The notes under the pieces are model-generated. The model was not told the origin of the DNA. It ran no database searches and was given only the letters and a program-made list of their open reading frames with translations. Source: Lentisphaeria bacterium (GTDB lineage: Bacteria; Verrucomicrobiota; Lentisphaeria; Victivallales; Victivallaceae). From it: a DNA stretch of 64,000 nt. The stretch is from contig CP091727.1 of NCBI GenBank assembly GCA_022009855.1, positions 1,302,001 through 1,366,000 on the forward strand, written 5' to 3'. Made by a program: the position numbers and the translations under genes. How positions within the stretch are numbered: position 1 is the stretch's first letter; each line of letters opens with the position of its first letter. This document shows, piece by piece, positions 9,101 to 18,834 of this stretch.

Positions 9101-11038
9101 ATGGCCAGAGGAACCGTTGTTCAAAAGATTATTGATGCGCATTACGTGAGCGGAGAACGCAAGATCGGCAGCCCGGTGGCGATCCGGATCGACCAGACGC
9201 TGACGCAGGACGCCACCGGCACGATGGCCTATCTCGAACTCGAGGCGATGAAGGTCCCGGCGGTGAAGACCGAACTCTCCGTCTCCTACGTCGACCACAA
9301 CATGATGCAGAACGGCCCGGAAAACCGGAACGATCACCTCTATCTGCAGAGCGTCGCCAACGCCAAGGGGGTCCGCTTCTCCCCGCCCGGCAACGGCATC
9401 TGCCACCAGCTCCACCTCGAACGGTTCGGCGTGCCGGGCAAGACGCTGATCGGTTCGGACTCCCACACCCCCACCGGCGGCGGCATCGGCATGATGGCCA
9501 TCGGCGCCGGCGGTCTCGACGTCGCGCTCGCCATGGCGGGCAAACCCTTCCGCATCCCCTACCCGAAAGTGATCGGTGTCAGGCTCTCCAACCGCCTCGC
9601 CCCGTGGTGTGCGGCCAAGGATGTGATTCTGACCATGCTTTCGATTCTGACCACCAAGGGGAACGTCGGCTCCATCGTGGAGTATTTCGGCCCCGGTGTG
9701 GCGACCCTTTCGGTACCGCAGCGGGCCACCATCACCAACATGGGCGCCGAACTCGGCGTCACCACCAGTGTCTTCCCCTCCGACGAATCGACGAAGCGCT
9801 TCCTCGAAGCGCAGGGGCGCGGCGACGCCTTCTCTCCGCTGGCGGCCGACGAAGACGCCGAATATGATCAGCTGATTGAAATCGATCTGGCGAAAGTGGT
9901 TCCGCTGGCGGCCTGTCCCTCCAGCCCGGACAACGTCAAGCCGATTTCCGAACTCGCCGGAATCAAAGTCGGGCAGGTAATCATCGGCTCCTGCACCAAT
10001 TCGAGCTACCGTGACCTCGCGATGGTGGCGCAGGTGCTCAAGGGCCGTCGGGTCAGCCCGAACCTCACTCTCGCCATCGCTCCCGGCAGCCGTCAGGTGC
10101 TGGAGATGCTCTCGCGCAACGGCATGCTCGCCGACATCATCGGCGCCGGGGCCCGCATCCTCGAAACCGGCTGCGGTCCCTGCATCGGTCAGGGGCAGAG
10201 CCCGGCCGACGACACCGTGAGCGTCCGCACCTTCAACCGCAACTTCGCCGGTCGGACCGGCACCAAGGGCGATCAGGCCTATCTGGTCAGCCCGGAAACC
10301 GCCGTGGCGGTCGCACTCACCGGCGCCTTCACCGATCCGCGGGAGCTCGGCATCGAATATCCTGAAGTGGCCGAGCCGGAGAAGTTCCTCATCAACGACA
10401 ACATGATCCAGCTCCCCACCGGAAAGGGAGAGATCATCCGCAAGCGCACGATCGGCGAACCACCGATGAACAAGCCGCTTCCGGACAGCCTTGACGGCGT
10501 GGTGGTCATCAAGGTCGGCGACAAGATCACCACCGACCATATCATGCCGGCGGGCGTCCACCTCAAACTGCGGAGCAACATTCCGGCCTACTCCAAGGTG
10601 GTGTTCGAGTGCTTCAGCGAACCGGGCAAGCCCTCCTTCGCCGAACGGGCCGCCGCGGTCCGCGACGCCGGGAAAGCGGGCGTCATCATCGGCCGCGACA
10701 GCTACGGCCAGGGATCCAGCCGGGAACACGCCGCCATCTGCCCGATGTATCTCGGCGTCAAGGTGGTTGCCGCCCTGGCCATCGAGCGGATTCACAGCGC
10801 CAATTTGGTCAACTTCGGCATTCTGCCGCTGCTGTTCGTCAACCCGGCGGATTACGACGAGATCACCGAAAATGATTCACTCAAATTCGACGCCATCCGC
10901 GAACAGCTCACGGCAGGCGGCGAGATCAGAGGAATGCTGGTCAAGACGGACGGAACCATCCGCGAAATTCGTTTCCGTCACAAACTTTCCGACGAAGACA
11001 TTCGGATGATCCTCGCCGGCGGGATGCTCAATCTGTGA
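9101..11038 (+). CDS. Aconitate hydratase (monomeric ~645-residue type)
   Basis: 645 residues, intact. It belongs to the aconitase family, probably the short bacterial aconitate hydratase group related to homoaconitase/LeuC-LeuD. Iron-sulfur ligands are present: Cys in GSCTNSSY and two Cys in ETGCGPCIGQG. SDSHTPTGGGIG and the C-terminal swivel domain (ITTDHIMPAG, GRDSYGQGSSREHAA) are conserved. It isomerises citrate and isocitrate in the cytoplasm. ATG 9101 is chosen for AAGGAG 8 bases upstream, although the frame stays open for about 300 more bases. The stop overlaps the GTG start of ung, so the two are translationally coupled. Confidence 0.9.
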   Translation: MARGTVVQKIIDAHYVSGERKIGSPVAIRIDQTLTQDATGTMAYLELEAMKVPAVKTELSVSYVDHNMMQNGPENRNDHLYLQSVANAKGVRFSPPGNGICHQLHLERFGVPGKTLIGSDSHTPTGGGIGMMAIGAGGLDVALAMAGKPFRIPYPKVIGVRLSNRLAPWCAAKDVILTMLSILTTKGNVGSIVEYFGPGVATLSVPQRATITNMGAELGVTTSVFPSDESTKRFLEAQGRGDAFSPLAADEDAEYDQLIEIDLAKVVPLAACPSSPDNVKPISELAGIKVGQVIIGSCTNSSYRDLAMVAQVLKGRRVSPNLTLAIAPGSRQVLEMLSRNGMLADIIGAGARILETGCGPCIGQGQSPADDTVSVRTFNRNFAGRTGTKGDQAYLVSPETAVAVALTGAFTDPRELGIEYPEVAEPEKFLINDNMIQLPTGKGEIIRKRTIGEPPMNKPLPDSLDGVVVIKVGDKITTDHIMPAGVHLKLRSNIPAYSKVVFECFSEPGKPSFAERAAAVRDAGKAGVIIGRDSYGQGSSREHAAICPMYLGVKVVAALAIERIHSANLVNFGILPLLFVNPADYDEITENDSLKFDAIREQLTAGGEIRGMLVKTDGTIREIRFRHKLSDEDIRMILAGGMLNL

Positions 11039-11694
11039 CGGCCGATCGGATTCCGGAAGCGTGGCGTTCGTTTCTCGGCGAACGCCTCGACCAGAACCAA
11101 CTCGACCGGATTCTGGAGCAGCTGGAGGAGGAACGCCGTTCCTGCGTGGTGTTTCCCCGGAAGGAAAGGTGTTTCACGCCCTTGCGCTCACTCCGCCCGA
11201 CGCGGTACGGGTGGTGCTGATCGGGCAGGATCCCTACCATGAGGAGGGGCAGGCCGAAGGGCTTGCCTTCTCAGTGCCCGAAGGCGTGAAGTTCCCGCCG
11301 AGCCTGCGGAATATCTTCAAGGAGTTCGCCGACGATCTTGGCGGCACCGTTCCGGATTCCGGTTCGCTTCACGCATGGGCGAAAGCGGGAGTGCTGCTGC
11401 TCAACAGCGTCCTCACCGTGCGGGCGCACGCGGCGGGCAGCCATCGCAGACTCCACTGGGAGAAGTTCACCGATTCTGTGATTGCCGCGCTGAGCGAAAA
11501 ACGGTCCGGTCTGGTCTTCATCCTCTGGGGCAATTACGCCATCGGCAAACGGCCGCTGATCGACGAGACGAAGCATCACGTGATCGCCAATGTGCATCCG
11601 TCGCCGCTTTCGGCCCACCGCGGATTTTTTCGGCAGTCGTCCCTTCTCGGAAACGGAACAGGTTCTCAAGGAATGGCGCTGGCCGCGGCTTTGA
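11035..11694 (+). CDS. ung: Uracil-DNA glycosylase, family 1
   Basis: 219 residues when repaired. It carries the UDG family 1 motifs: water-activating GQDPYH with the catalytic Asp, LLLNSVLTV, and the leucine-loop motif HPSPLSAHRGF. It removes uracil from DNA to start base-excision repair. The start is GTG 11035, overlapping the aconitase stop. Two indels interrupt it: a missing C in the C4 at about 11157 (between SCVVFP and PEGKVFH) and an extra T in the T6 near 11628 (after HRGF). With both corrected the end is TGA 11692-11694, and the last residues are VLKEWRWPRL. Confidence 0.9.
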
Positions 11695-11776
11695 CTGACG
11701 GCGGGAATCTCCGGAAGATCTGTTCCAGTTGAAGGAATAAAATAAACGAATCTGTATCGCTGAGGAAGGATCACCC

Positions 11777-12547
11777 ATGAATCCCGGCAGAAAAAAAGCG
11801 CAGTTCCGCCCGTGCATCGACCTGCATGACGGCAAGGTCAAACAGATCGTCGGCAGTACCCTTTCCGACTCCGGAAACGGACTAAAAACCAACTTCATCG
11901 CCGATCGCGGCCCCGCCTGGTTCGCCGAACTCTACCGGAGGGACAACCTTCGCGGCGGCCACGTCATCAAGCTCGGGCCCGGCAACGACGACGCGGCGAA
12001 AGAGGCACTGGCGGCGTGGCCCGGCGGACTGCAGGTCGGCGGCGGCATCACCGCCGAAAACGCCGCCATGTGGCTGGACGCCGGCGCGGCGCAGGTGATC
12101 GTCACCAGTTACATCTTCCGGGACGGCCTCCTTCACATGGACCTTCTGGAAAAACTTTTCCGAATCACCGGACGCGATCGCCTGACTCTGGATCTGAGCT
12201 GCCGCCGCGGCCGCGACGGCGCTTTCTACATCGTCACCGACCGCTGGCAGAAGTTCACCTCGCTCCGGGTGGAGGAGCAGACGCTGTGCCTTCTTGCAAA
12301 ATACTGCACCGAATTTCTGATCCATGCCGTGGACGTCGAAGGCAAACAGTCCGGAATCGACCGGGAACTGCTCCATCTGCTGGCGGAATCCTCTCCGATC
12401 GACTGTGTCTACGCAGGCGGAATCTCATCGCTCGAAGAGATCGCCGACATCGATGCGCTCGGCCGGGGAAAAATTCACTACACAATCGGTTCGGCGCTGG
12501 ATCTCTTCGGCGGAAAACTCAAGTACGATGAAATCATCCGGCTTTGA
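11777..12547 (+). CDS. hisA: Eukaryote-type HisA (ProFAR isomerase)
   Basis: 256 residues, intact. It has the (beta-alpha)8 half-barrel pattern of HisA/HisF. The wording of its motifs (FRPCIDLHDGKVKQIVG, HVIKLGPGNDDAAKEAL, LQVGGGITAENA, VYAGGISSLEEI) is that of the yeast HIS6 branch rather than the ordinary bacterial HisA. It converts ProFAR to PRFAR in histidine synthesis. The first Asp, in CIDLHDGK, is the expected catalytic acid. It stands apart from other his genes here; hisC lies 39 kb away, so histidine genes are dispersed. Start ATG 11777 has AGGAAGGA upstream. Confidence 0.85.
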   Translation: MNPGRKKAQFRPCIDLHDGKVKQIVGSTLSDSGNGLKTNFIADRGPAWFAELYRRDNLRGGHVIKLGPGNDDAAKEALAAWPGGLQVGGGITAENAAMWLDAGAAQVIVTSYIFRDGLLHMDLLEKLFRITGRDRLTLDLSCRRGRDGAFYIVTDRWQKFTSLRVEEQTLCLLAKYCTEFLIHAVDVEGKQSGIDRELLHLLAESSPIDCVYAGGISSLEEIADIDALGRGKIHYTIGSALDLFGGKLKYDEIIRL

Positions 12548-12560
12548 CCGGGGAAAATCG

Positions 12561-13289
12561 TCACCTGCCTTCCGCCGCCGGGAGCTCCGCGATCAGCAGC
12601 TTGAGCCGCTCAAAATCGTCCCGCAGCGAGCTGTCCTCCTTCTCCCGGGCGGCAATCACGCCGAAGAGTTTCGGAAGCGATTCGCCGCAACGGCGCAGGG
12701 CAGGCCGGTTCCGTTCCGATTCAGCGAGCAGCTTCAGTGCATAAAAAGCAAAACTTCTCTCGGAAGGTCCGCCTGTCACTGCCGACTGAAAGAGAAGTCG
12801 GACCGTCTCCACCGGCAGAACTGTTCCGCTGCGGTCGAGAAGCGCGGCACATCTCTTCACCCGCTCCATCTCCGGCGTCGCAAATCCGGAACGGGGACGG
12901 CTGATCCATTCCAGATCGATCCGTTCCGGAACAATTCGAACACCGCCGGCAAACCAATCCTCCACCGCTTCCGGGTCATAATCGAAAAAGAGATTTTTCA
13001 AGAGCAGCGCTTCCGCCGGCTGTATGGAAGCTTTCCGCAACGCTCCAATCTCCTTTCTGCAAACGGCGATTTCCCGGGCGGTCTCCTCCATCTTCCGTTT
13101 GATCCGCGCGGTGATCTGTAAATTGGAATCTTCCGGCGTTTTTTTCGGGCTCCTTGCCGGAAAGGACGGCAACGGTACGAACAACGCAAAGATCAGCAAA
13201 CCGGAAAGAATCAAGATCCACTTGCCGAATTTTATCGATATTTCATCCGGAAATAATTCAGCACGAAAATGTTCCATTTTCCGCCACAT
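12561..13289 (-). CDS. Single-pass membrane protein of unknown function
   Basis: 242 residues, intact. One transmembrane helix (WILILSGLLIFALFVPL, about residues 24-40) is preceded by a short charged segment. The rest is charged and mostly helical (ITARIKRKMEETAREIAVC, AEALLLKNLFFDYDPEAVEDW) and may contain HEAT-like repeats; no family was recognised. It starts 6 bases after the stop of the Ser/Thr kinase gene and is surely its operon partner, so it may be a substrate, scaffold or regulator of that kinase. It converges on hisA with 13 bases between stops. Confidence 0.6.
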   Translation of the reverse strand: MWRKMEHFRAELFPDEISIKFGKWILILSGLLIFALFVPLPSFPARSPKKTPEDSNLQITARIKRKMEETAREIAVCRKEIGALRKASIQPAEALLLKNLFFDYDPEAVEDWFAGGVRIVPERIDLEWISRPRSGFATPEMERVKRCAALLDRSGTVLPVETVRLLFQSAVTGGPSERSFAFYALKLLAESERNRPALRRCGESLPKLFGVIAAREKEDSSLRDDFERLKLLIAELPAAEGR

Positions 13290-13294
13290 TTCCG

Positions 13295-14206
13295 TTATTT
13301 TTCCGTTAAATTTCCGCCATTTCGAAATTTTTTTCTGTTTGCAGACGCCGCTTCCCCGTAGATCATCCGGCGCAGCTGCACCGTCAGTTCCGCCGCACTC
13401 TGCGGACGTTCCGCCGGATCTTTGCTCATCATACGCATAATCAACGCGCCGACTTCAGGCGGAATCTGCGGATTGACCGCCCGGGGATCCGGCGTCCTCG
13501 CCTTCAACACCTGCCTGACCACATCCAGAGGACTCTTTCCTTCAAACGGAAGTTCGCCGGTAAGAATTTCATACAGGGTCGCGCCGAGGCTGTAGATATC
13601 GCTTCGGGCGTCTACGCTGCTGGAATCGGCACACTGCTCAGGTGAAGCATAGGCGGGAGTGCCGATCATCCGATGTCTTCCTCCCTCCTCGACGGAATCT
13701 CCGCATTTGGCAATGCCGAGATCAGCCAGCTTGATGTCGCCGGAGGCAGTCACCATGATATTTTCCGGTTTGATGTCCCGATGGACGATGCCGAGAGTTG
13801 CCGCCGCCTCCAATGCCTCCGACACCCGCAGCGCAATCACCAGCGCCCATTCCCAGTCGATCACATCGCGGCGGTCGATCATCTGCTGAACCGTCCCACC
13901 GTCGATGTATTCCATCACCAGCATGCACACGCCCGTCGCCTCGTCGATTCCGGCATCGATCACCGTGATGACAGCCGGATGACTGATCCGGCAGGCAACT
14001 CGGCCTTCCCGAAGAAATTCCTCCACAAAGTCCGGTCTCTTCTCCATGACCGCCGGCAGCAGCACCTTGATCGCCACCTCGCGGCCCGAAACTTCGGAAA
14101 CGGCAAGATAAACCTCCCCCATGCCGCCGCGGCCGAGAAATCCTTCAATCCGGTACTCTCCGAGACGGTTTCCTGTCTGAAACATCGCATCCGGCGGAAA
14201 ATTCAT
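13295..14206 (-). CDS. Serine/threonine protein kinase (Hanks type)
   Basis: 303 residues from ATG 14206. All kinase landmarks are present: glycine loop GRGGMGEVY, K47 in VAIKVL, HRDIKPEN with catalytic D144, DLG at 162-164, and SPEQ for the APE motif. No membrane segment or PASTA domain, so it is cytoplasmic or tethered by partners. The start is chosen because GGAAGGAG lies about 8 bases before it and the ATG overlaps the TGA ending the upstream pseudokinase gene (ATGA). The raw sequence shows one continuous frame through both genes, which I regard as an artefact of an indel near 14325. Confidence 0.85.
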   Translation of the reverse strand: MNFPPDAMFQTGNRLGEYRIEGFLGRGGMGEVYLAVSEVSGREVAIKVLLPAVMEKRPDFVEEFLREGRVACRISHPAVITVIDAGIDEATGVCMLVMEYIDGGTVQQMIDRRDVIDWEWALVIALRVSEALEAAATLGIVHRDIKPENIMVTASGDIKLADLGIAKCGDSVEEGGRHRMIGTPAYASPEQCADSSSVDARSDIYSLGATLYEILTGELPFEGKSPLDVVRQVLKARTPDPRAVNPQIPPEVGALIMRMMSKDPAERPQSAAELTVQLRRMIYGEAASANRKKFRNGGNLTEK

Positions 14207-15364
14207 CTCATCTCTCCTTCCACCCGGTTTTTGCGCCAGGCGTTCCGCAGGCTGGTCAGACGTTCCAGTTCCTGTGCGAGCTTCTCCTGTTCCATTTTCA
14301 GACGTTGATTTTCCGGCGAGACGGAACACCGGCGGTTCGACCGCCGGCGGCGAGGCAGTATGCATCAGAATTCGAATTCCGGCGGTGAATATCAGCAGAA
14401 CCGCCAGCGCTGCGATCGTCAGAATGAAAATCCCCCGACGGGTTCGACCGCTCCCCTTTGCTCCGCGATGATCGATCCGGCCTCCAGCCTCCGGAAGAGG
14501 AACGGACCGGGAATCTTCCGAAATCATCCGCTTCGGTGCCAGATAGAGTTTCCTCACTTCCGCAGCAGCCAATCGTGGAAGCAGCATTTTGAGTTCGGAT
14601 TCCAGTTCCGCGGCGCACTGGAATCCGGTCACTGACCCCTTCGACAGAAGCCGCAGGATGACAACTGCCAGCGGACCGGGAAAATCCGGCCGCCACTGAC
14701 GAGGATCACTGCCGGAACCACCCTCTTTCATCGAAGGAGTTCGACCGGTCACCATCCGGTAAGCCATATGACCGAGCGCAGAAAGATCATCGGAATCTTC
14801 CCACTCCATCTCCACTTCCGGCCGCTCGACACTCTCCTCCGGCGGAATCTCCAATCCATCCAGTTTGATCTGTCGGAGTTCCTCGGAGAACACAACTCTT
14901 TCCGGCGCAAGTCGACCATGATGAAGTCCCGCCTTCTCCAAAGCGGCAAGGCCGCCGGCCACGGCGAGCAGAACGGTCAAAGTCTCCTCTCCTGTCAGCG
15001 CACCGTAGTTCTCCAGTTCCCGAAGCGATTTCGGCGCCAGCTTCTCATATACGGAGTAGTAGAGCCGGTGCACCTCGTCGAACCCGGATTCCAGCGGACG
15101 GTGCAGAAACGGACTGGAAAGCGCTCCGACCGCACACTGTCTGGCGGTCAGTTCCCGGAGAAACTCCGGCGAAGTCCGCCATTCCGGAACCGCCCGGATC
15201 TGTCGCCGCACATCGAGTTGCGGATGCCGGACGTCAAACCGGTAAAATCCGTTTTCCGGCCCCTCGTCCTCCAGCACATCGTATGGACCGATGTTCTCTC
15301 CGGCACACGGAAGCGTCACAGCCGCACGCCGCGGCACACGAATAATCGGAGGTCTGTTCGACAT
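14203..15364 (-). CDS. Membrane-anchored pseudokinase
   Basis: About 387 residues. The N-terminal 270 have a kinase fold pattern, but the active-site motifs are lost: the HRD position reads LHHGRLAPE and the DFG position KLDGLEI. A single transmembrane helix follows (IFILTIAALAVLLIFTAGI, about residues 315-333). With one base adjusted near 14325, the C-terminus becomes a coiled coil (LKMEQEKLAQELERL) and ends at TGA 14203-14205, overlapping the kinase start. It is likely an allosteric or scaffolding partner of the active kinase encoded next. ATG 15364 follows GGGGGAGAGG. Confidence 0.7.
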
Positions 15365-15407
15365 CGTACCTCTCCCCCTGGATATCGACGACAGTGCGTT
15401 CTAACAT

Positions 15408-15436
15408 ACAATAGCAACCGGAACGGATAGTTTCAA
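15408..15436 (-). promoter_or_regulatory. Promoter of the pseudokinase-kinase operon
   Basis: On the minus strand, TTGAAA (15436-15431) and TATTGT (15413-15408) with a 17-base spacer, 44 bases upstream of ATG 15364. Confidence 0.6.
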
Positions 15437-15468
15437 GCGGAAAATAGAAAATTCATGCCGCATTCCTC

Positions 15469-16526
15469 TCAACCTTCCCGCTGCGGCAACATGATCCTTT
15501 CAGCATCCTGGAAAAATTCCTGAGCAGGAAACTCCGTAAATGTGAAGAAGAGCTGATCCGCTCCGGCGATCGTTTCAAAAAACCGGAATCGATTTTCCTC
15601 ATCCAGTTCTCCGGTGACGTCGTCCACCAGCACCGCCACCGGTTCCCGTGCGGATCGGCGCACCAGATTGAACTCCGCCAGTTTGACCAGCAGGGAAATC
15701 ATCCGGATCTGTCCAGTCGACCCATAATGACGCAGCAGCTTGCCGTTGAGGGAAAATTCAAAATCATCCAGCTGCGGACCGATCCCGGTACAGCTGCGGA
15801 TCATCTCACGATGCCGGTTTCGTTCCAGAAGAGCGAGATATTCCGCGGACGACTCCGGGTAATCACAGCGGAAGTTGATTTGAAATTCCCCTTTTTCCCG
15901 CATCGCCGGCATCCGATTCACCTCGTTTTCCACGGCGGCGGCATACTCCCGTCGGCGAGCGGCGATCAGCGGCGCATTTGCGGCAAGCTCCGGCTCGAAC
16001 GCGGCCGCCACCGCCGCCTGTTCCGGTGATTTCAAGGCGCGGTTCCGCTGAATCAGCGCCCTCTGGTAGTTCGACAGAGCGGCCAGGTAACCAGAATCCA
16101 GCGTGAAATCAACATATCGAAAAAGCGGCGGCGGCAGGAGGAACTTCCGCCGGTGATATTCCGATCTTCCGGAACGAACACCACCGCCCGGAACTCCCGG
16201 ATGAATTCACTGGACCGCCGGATGCGATTGGGGCCGACAAAGGTCTCCCGCCGCCCGGAGAGAGCCTGGACCACTCGAAGTTCCTCCCGCATTCCATTTC
16301 CGGCGATCCGCCCGCGCAGTTCGAAGCCGCGGCTGCCGATCCTTACCATTTCCCGGCCGGAAACCGTACGGAATGAACGCAGGATGCTGAGAAAAAATAT
16401 GCTTTCCAGCAGATTGGTCTTGCCGGCCCCGTTCGGACCGGTCAGGACCACCCTGTCACCGGAAAAGCGGAACCGGTTCGATTCGTAATTCCGAAAATTG
16501 ACCAGTTCGAGCTGTTCGATCAGCAT
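15469..16526 (-). CDS. recF: DNA replication and repair protein RecF
   Basis: About 352 residues. Walker A is GPNGAGKTN near residue 32. RecF-type N-terminal text (LELVNFRNYESNRFRF) and the C-terminal ABC-ATPase part (YGSTGQIRMISLLVKLAE as signature region, VLVDDVTGELDEENR as Walker B) are clear. RecF loads RecA at single-strand gaps with RecO and RecR. Its start overlaps the stop of dnaN, the classic dnaN-recF pair. One base is missing around 16100-16130, where RRRFFDMLIS should run into TLDSGYLAALSNYQRAL. dnaA and gyrB are not adjacent in this window. Confidence 0.92.
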
Positions 16527-17621
16527 TACTTCTTGCGGATCGGCATGATGACGTAGAGAAAACCTTCTCCGCCCTCGATCGCCACCGGGTTGAGCGGATC
16601 ATTGATCTTCATGCGAACCGTATCTGCGTCACAATTGCGCAGCGGATCCGCCAGATAGGCGGGATTGAACGAAACTTCAAACGGTTCTCCGTCAAACGCC
16701 ACTTCCACCACATCACTGCCTTCGCCCACTTCCGAGCTGGAAGCCTGCAACTTGAGCTGATTGTCTTCAAAGTGCAGGATGATGAACGAACTGGAATCCG
16801 AAAGCACCTGGGATACAGTCTCAATCTTGGTCAGAAACACCGAAGTAGGCAGTTCAATCGAGCGGGCGAACGATGCCGGAACCACCTGCCGGTAGTTCGG
16901 ATAATTCCCCTCGATCAGCTTGGTGGAGAGTTCGAAACCGGCCGTCTCGAAAACGCACTGCCGGTCGCCGAGCCGAATGGACATCTGAGCATCGCCTTCG
17001 AGCAGACGGCGAACTTCCAGCGCCGCCTTCAGCGGAATGATGGAATCCCCGTCTCCCCCCCTCGACGGCATCCGGAGTCTTCTCCTGCATCGCCAGACGT
17101 TTCCCATCGGTGGCGACCAGAGTGATCATCGATTCGCGGGCGCTGAGCAGCACACCGGTCAAAACCTTGCGGGAATCGTCCGCACTGACCGCGTAAGAGA
17201 TGGCGCTGACCATCCGTTTGAACTCCACTTCCCGGATCTTGATCTCCCGCTGTGCGGAAAATTCCGCCGCCGCCGGAAAATCCGCCGCGGGAAGTCCGAG
17301 CAGCGTGAAATGACTGGTACCGCAGCGGATCTTGATGTGATCTTTTTCATCCACGTCAAACACCACATCGGTTCCGACGAAGCAGCCGACCAGCGAAGCG
17401 AGCTTTCTCGCGGGCATGGTCGTCACGCCGGCGCTCTCCACCGACGCTTCCACCCGGGTGGAAATCCGAATTTCCAGATCGGTCGTGGTGAGCGTCAGCG
17501 CCCCCTCTTCCGCCTGAACCATCACGTTGCCGAGAACCGGCAGCATGGAACGCGAACCGATGATGCTCCCCACTTTCTGGAGAGCTTTCTGCAGTTTTTC
17601 GCGGTTAACGGAAAATTTCAT
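16526..17621 (-). CDS. dnaN: DNA polymerase III beta subunit (sliding clamp)
   Basis: About 364 residues. The N-terminal MKFSVNREKLQKALQKVGSI and the C-terminal YVIMPIRK are typical beta-clamp ends, with three clamp domains between. It tethers replicative polymerase to DNA. One extra G in a G7 tract at 17055-17061 shifts the frame in the middle (TPDAVEGGDGDSIIPLKA when corrected). An essential gene with a homopolymer indel argues strongly that the window's frameshifts are sequencing errors. dnaN fires leftward out of the AT-rich gap at 17.6-18.2 kb and is followed without space by recF. Confidence 0.95.
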
Positions 17622-18128
17622 TTCTCTTGCCTCCCGAAGCCTATTTGTTGTTCTTCATCATACATCTATTAAGATAGCCGTCAAACTCGGTTTCTTCAAG
17701 TTGGGATTTCTCAATATTGGTCAAAAAAACGATTCGCTTCCTGTGAAGAGGAGCACCGGTTTCGCCGATTTCGAAAAGGTCTGATTTCCTACTGTATTTT
17801 CATTAATTCATTTAAGAATTATCAGCAGTAGTGCGGACATTTTCTGTGAATAACCAAACTCACAATTTGAGGATCAGTCAGTTGCGCACCGGTGGACTTG
17901 TCAATAAGTTTGATCATGAACTGTAGGAAACTGTAAATGAAACGTTTTCTTCACAATTCCTTAACGGATTATTAACAGCTTTTTCACCGGTTTATCATCA
18001 GGCGCCGCAAACAGCAGATACGGATGCGGGAGTATCTCTTCTTCCGGCGGAACGACGATGTATTGCAGGAGGGCGCCGGTTTCGCCTGAAAATTCCGGGA
18101 AAGAGTCTTTTTTTCATGGTTCGGAACG
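17622..18128. other. AT-rich gene-free region, candidate replication origin
   Basis: This stretch between dnaN and the lipoprotein promoter has no convincing gene and is much more AT-rich than its surroundings, notably 17640-17700 and 17780-17990. One exact DnaA-box match (TTATTCACA, minus strand, 17845-17853) is visible; further degenerate boxes are uncertain. An origin next to dnaN-recF would be conventional. dnaA is absent here, and GC skew could not be computed, so this is a suggestion only. Confidence 0.35.
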
Positions 18129-18156
18129 TTGAAATTTCAAAAAAACCGGCTATAAG
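18129..18156 (+). promoter_or_regulatory. Promoter of the small lipoprotein gene
   Basis: TTGAAA at 18129-18134 and TATAAG at 18151-18156, spacer 16, 51 bases before ATG 18207. Confidence 0.6.
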
Positions 18157-18206
18157 TATGAGACAGCATTGAACGGAACTTCACAGCAATCGACAGGAAA
18201 CTGAAA

Positions 18207-18645
18207 ATGAAATCGTATCGTTTTTTGGCCCTATTTTCCGGTGTACTCACTCTTCTTTTTGCGTTGACCGGTTGTACGGTACCGGTGATGGCGACCGGCA
18301 GATACACGGCGGAGGATCCCGGGCGGGAGGATTATGCGGCGGTCTACCAGGACAAGATCTTCCTTCACATCAAGGCGCCGGAACTTCACAGCGGCCGGGC
18401 GGCCTACTGGGACTGGGCGGGAACCTATGAGCTGACCGGTGCGGGGGAGATCCGTCCGGACATGGACCGGGAGACGGGCAAACTGTGGAACTTCTACTAC
18501 ACCTTCCTGAGCAAGCGGGAGGGGATTGTGGTGAATGATCTGAGCGAGAACAAAGGGATATCTGCTGCGGTTCCGTCCGGCGCCGAAGCGTCCGGTTATC
18601 CAGTCGGCGATTCCGCCGGAAGTCGCCGAACAACCGCTGCAGTAA
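18207..18645 (+). CDS. Small lipoprotein of unknown function
   Basis: About 145 residues. Signal peptide MKSYRFLALFSGVLTLLFA ends in a lipobox ALTGC. The mature part contains DKIFLHIKAPELHSGRAAYWDW and FYYTFLSKREGIVVND, a pattern of short beta strands; no family recognised. An extra G in AAAGGG near 18554 shifts the frame; corrected, the C-terminus is GYLLRFRPAPKRPV to VAEQPLQ, ending at TAA 18643-18645. The terminator just downstream fits this shorter end rather than the uncorrected frame that runs to 18842. Confidence 0.65.
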
Positions 18646-18670
18646 AACTTTTCCCGCCTGTAAAGAGAGA

Positions 18671-18708
18671 GGAGCGAGTGGGTTTGTTTCACTCGCTCCT
18701 TCTTTTTT
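18671..18708 (+). terminator. Intrinsic terminator after the lipoprotein gene
   Basis: GGAGCGAGTG pairs with CACTCGCTCC around a 9-base loop, followed by TTCTTTTTT. Confidence 0.85.
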
Positions 18709-18834
18709 CATCAAAACGTCATTTTATTTCTCAGCGCCGCACCACTCGTAAGCGAAGACGGCGCGATTTTCCGGACCGCAGTCGGTGGCGGCGGAGAAGG
18801 CAACTCGACGAAGCTGCCCAAATCTTAAAAGGTT

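Noticed and set aside
9083..10795. Long open frame of 570 codons antisense to aconitase
   Set aside because: It lies exactly opposite an intact, motif-complete gene. Its product is a low-complexity Gly/Arg/His/Asp-rich shadow typical of GC-rich codon structure.
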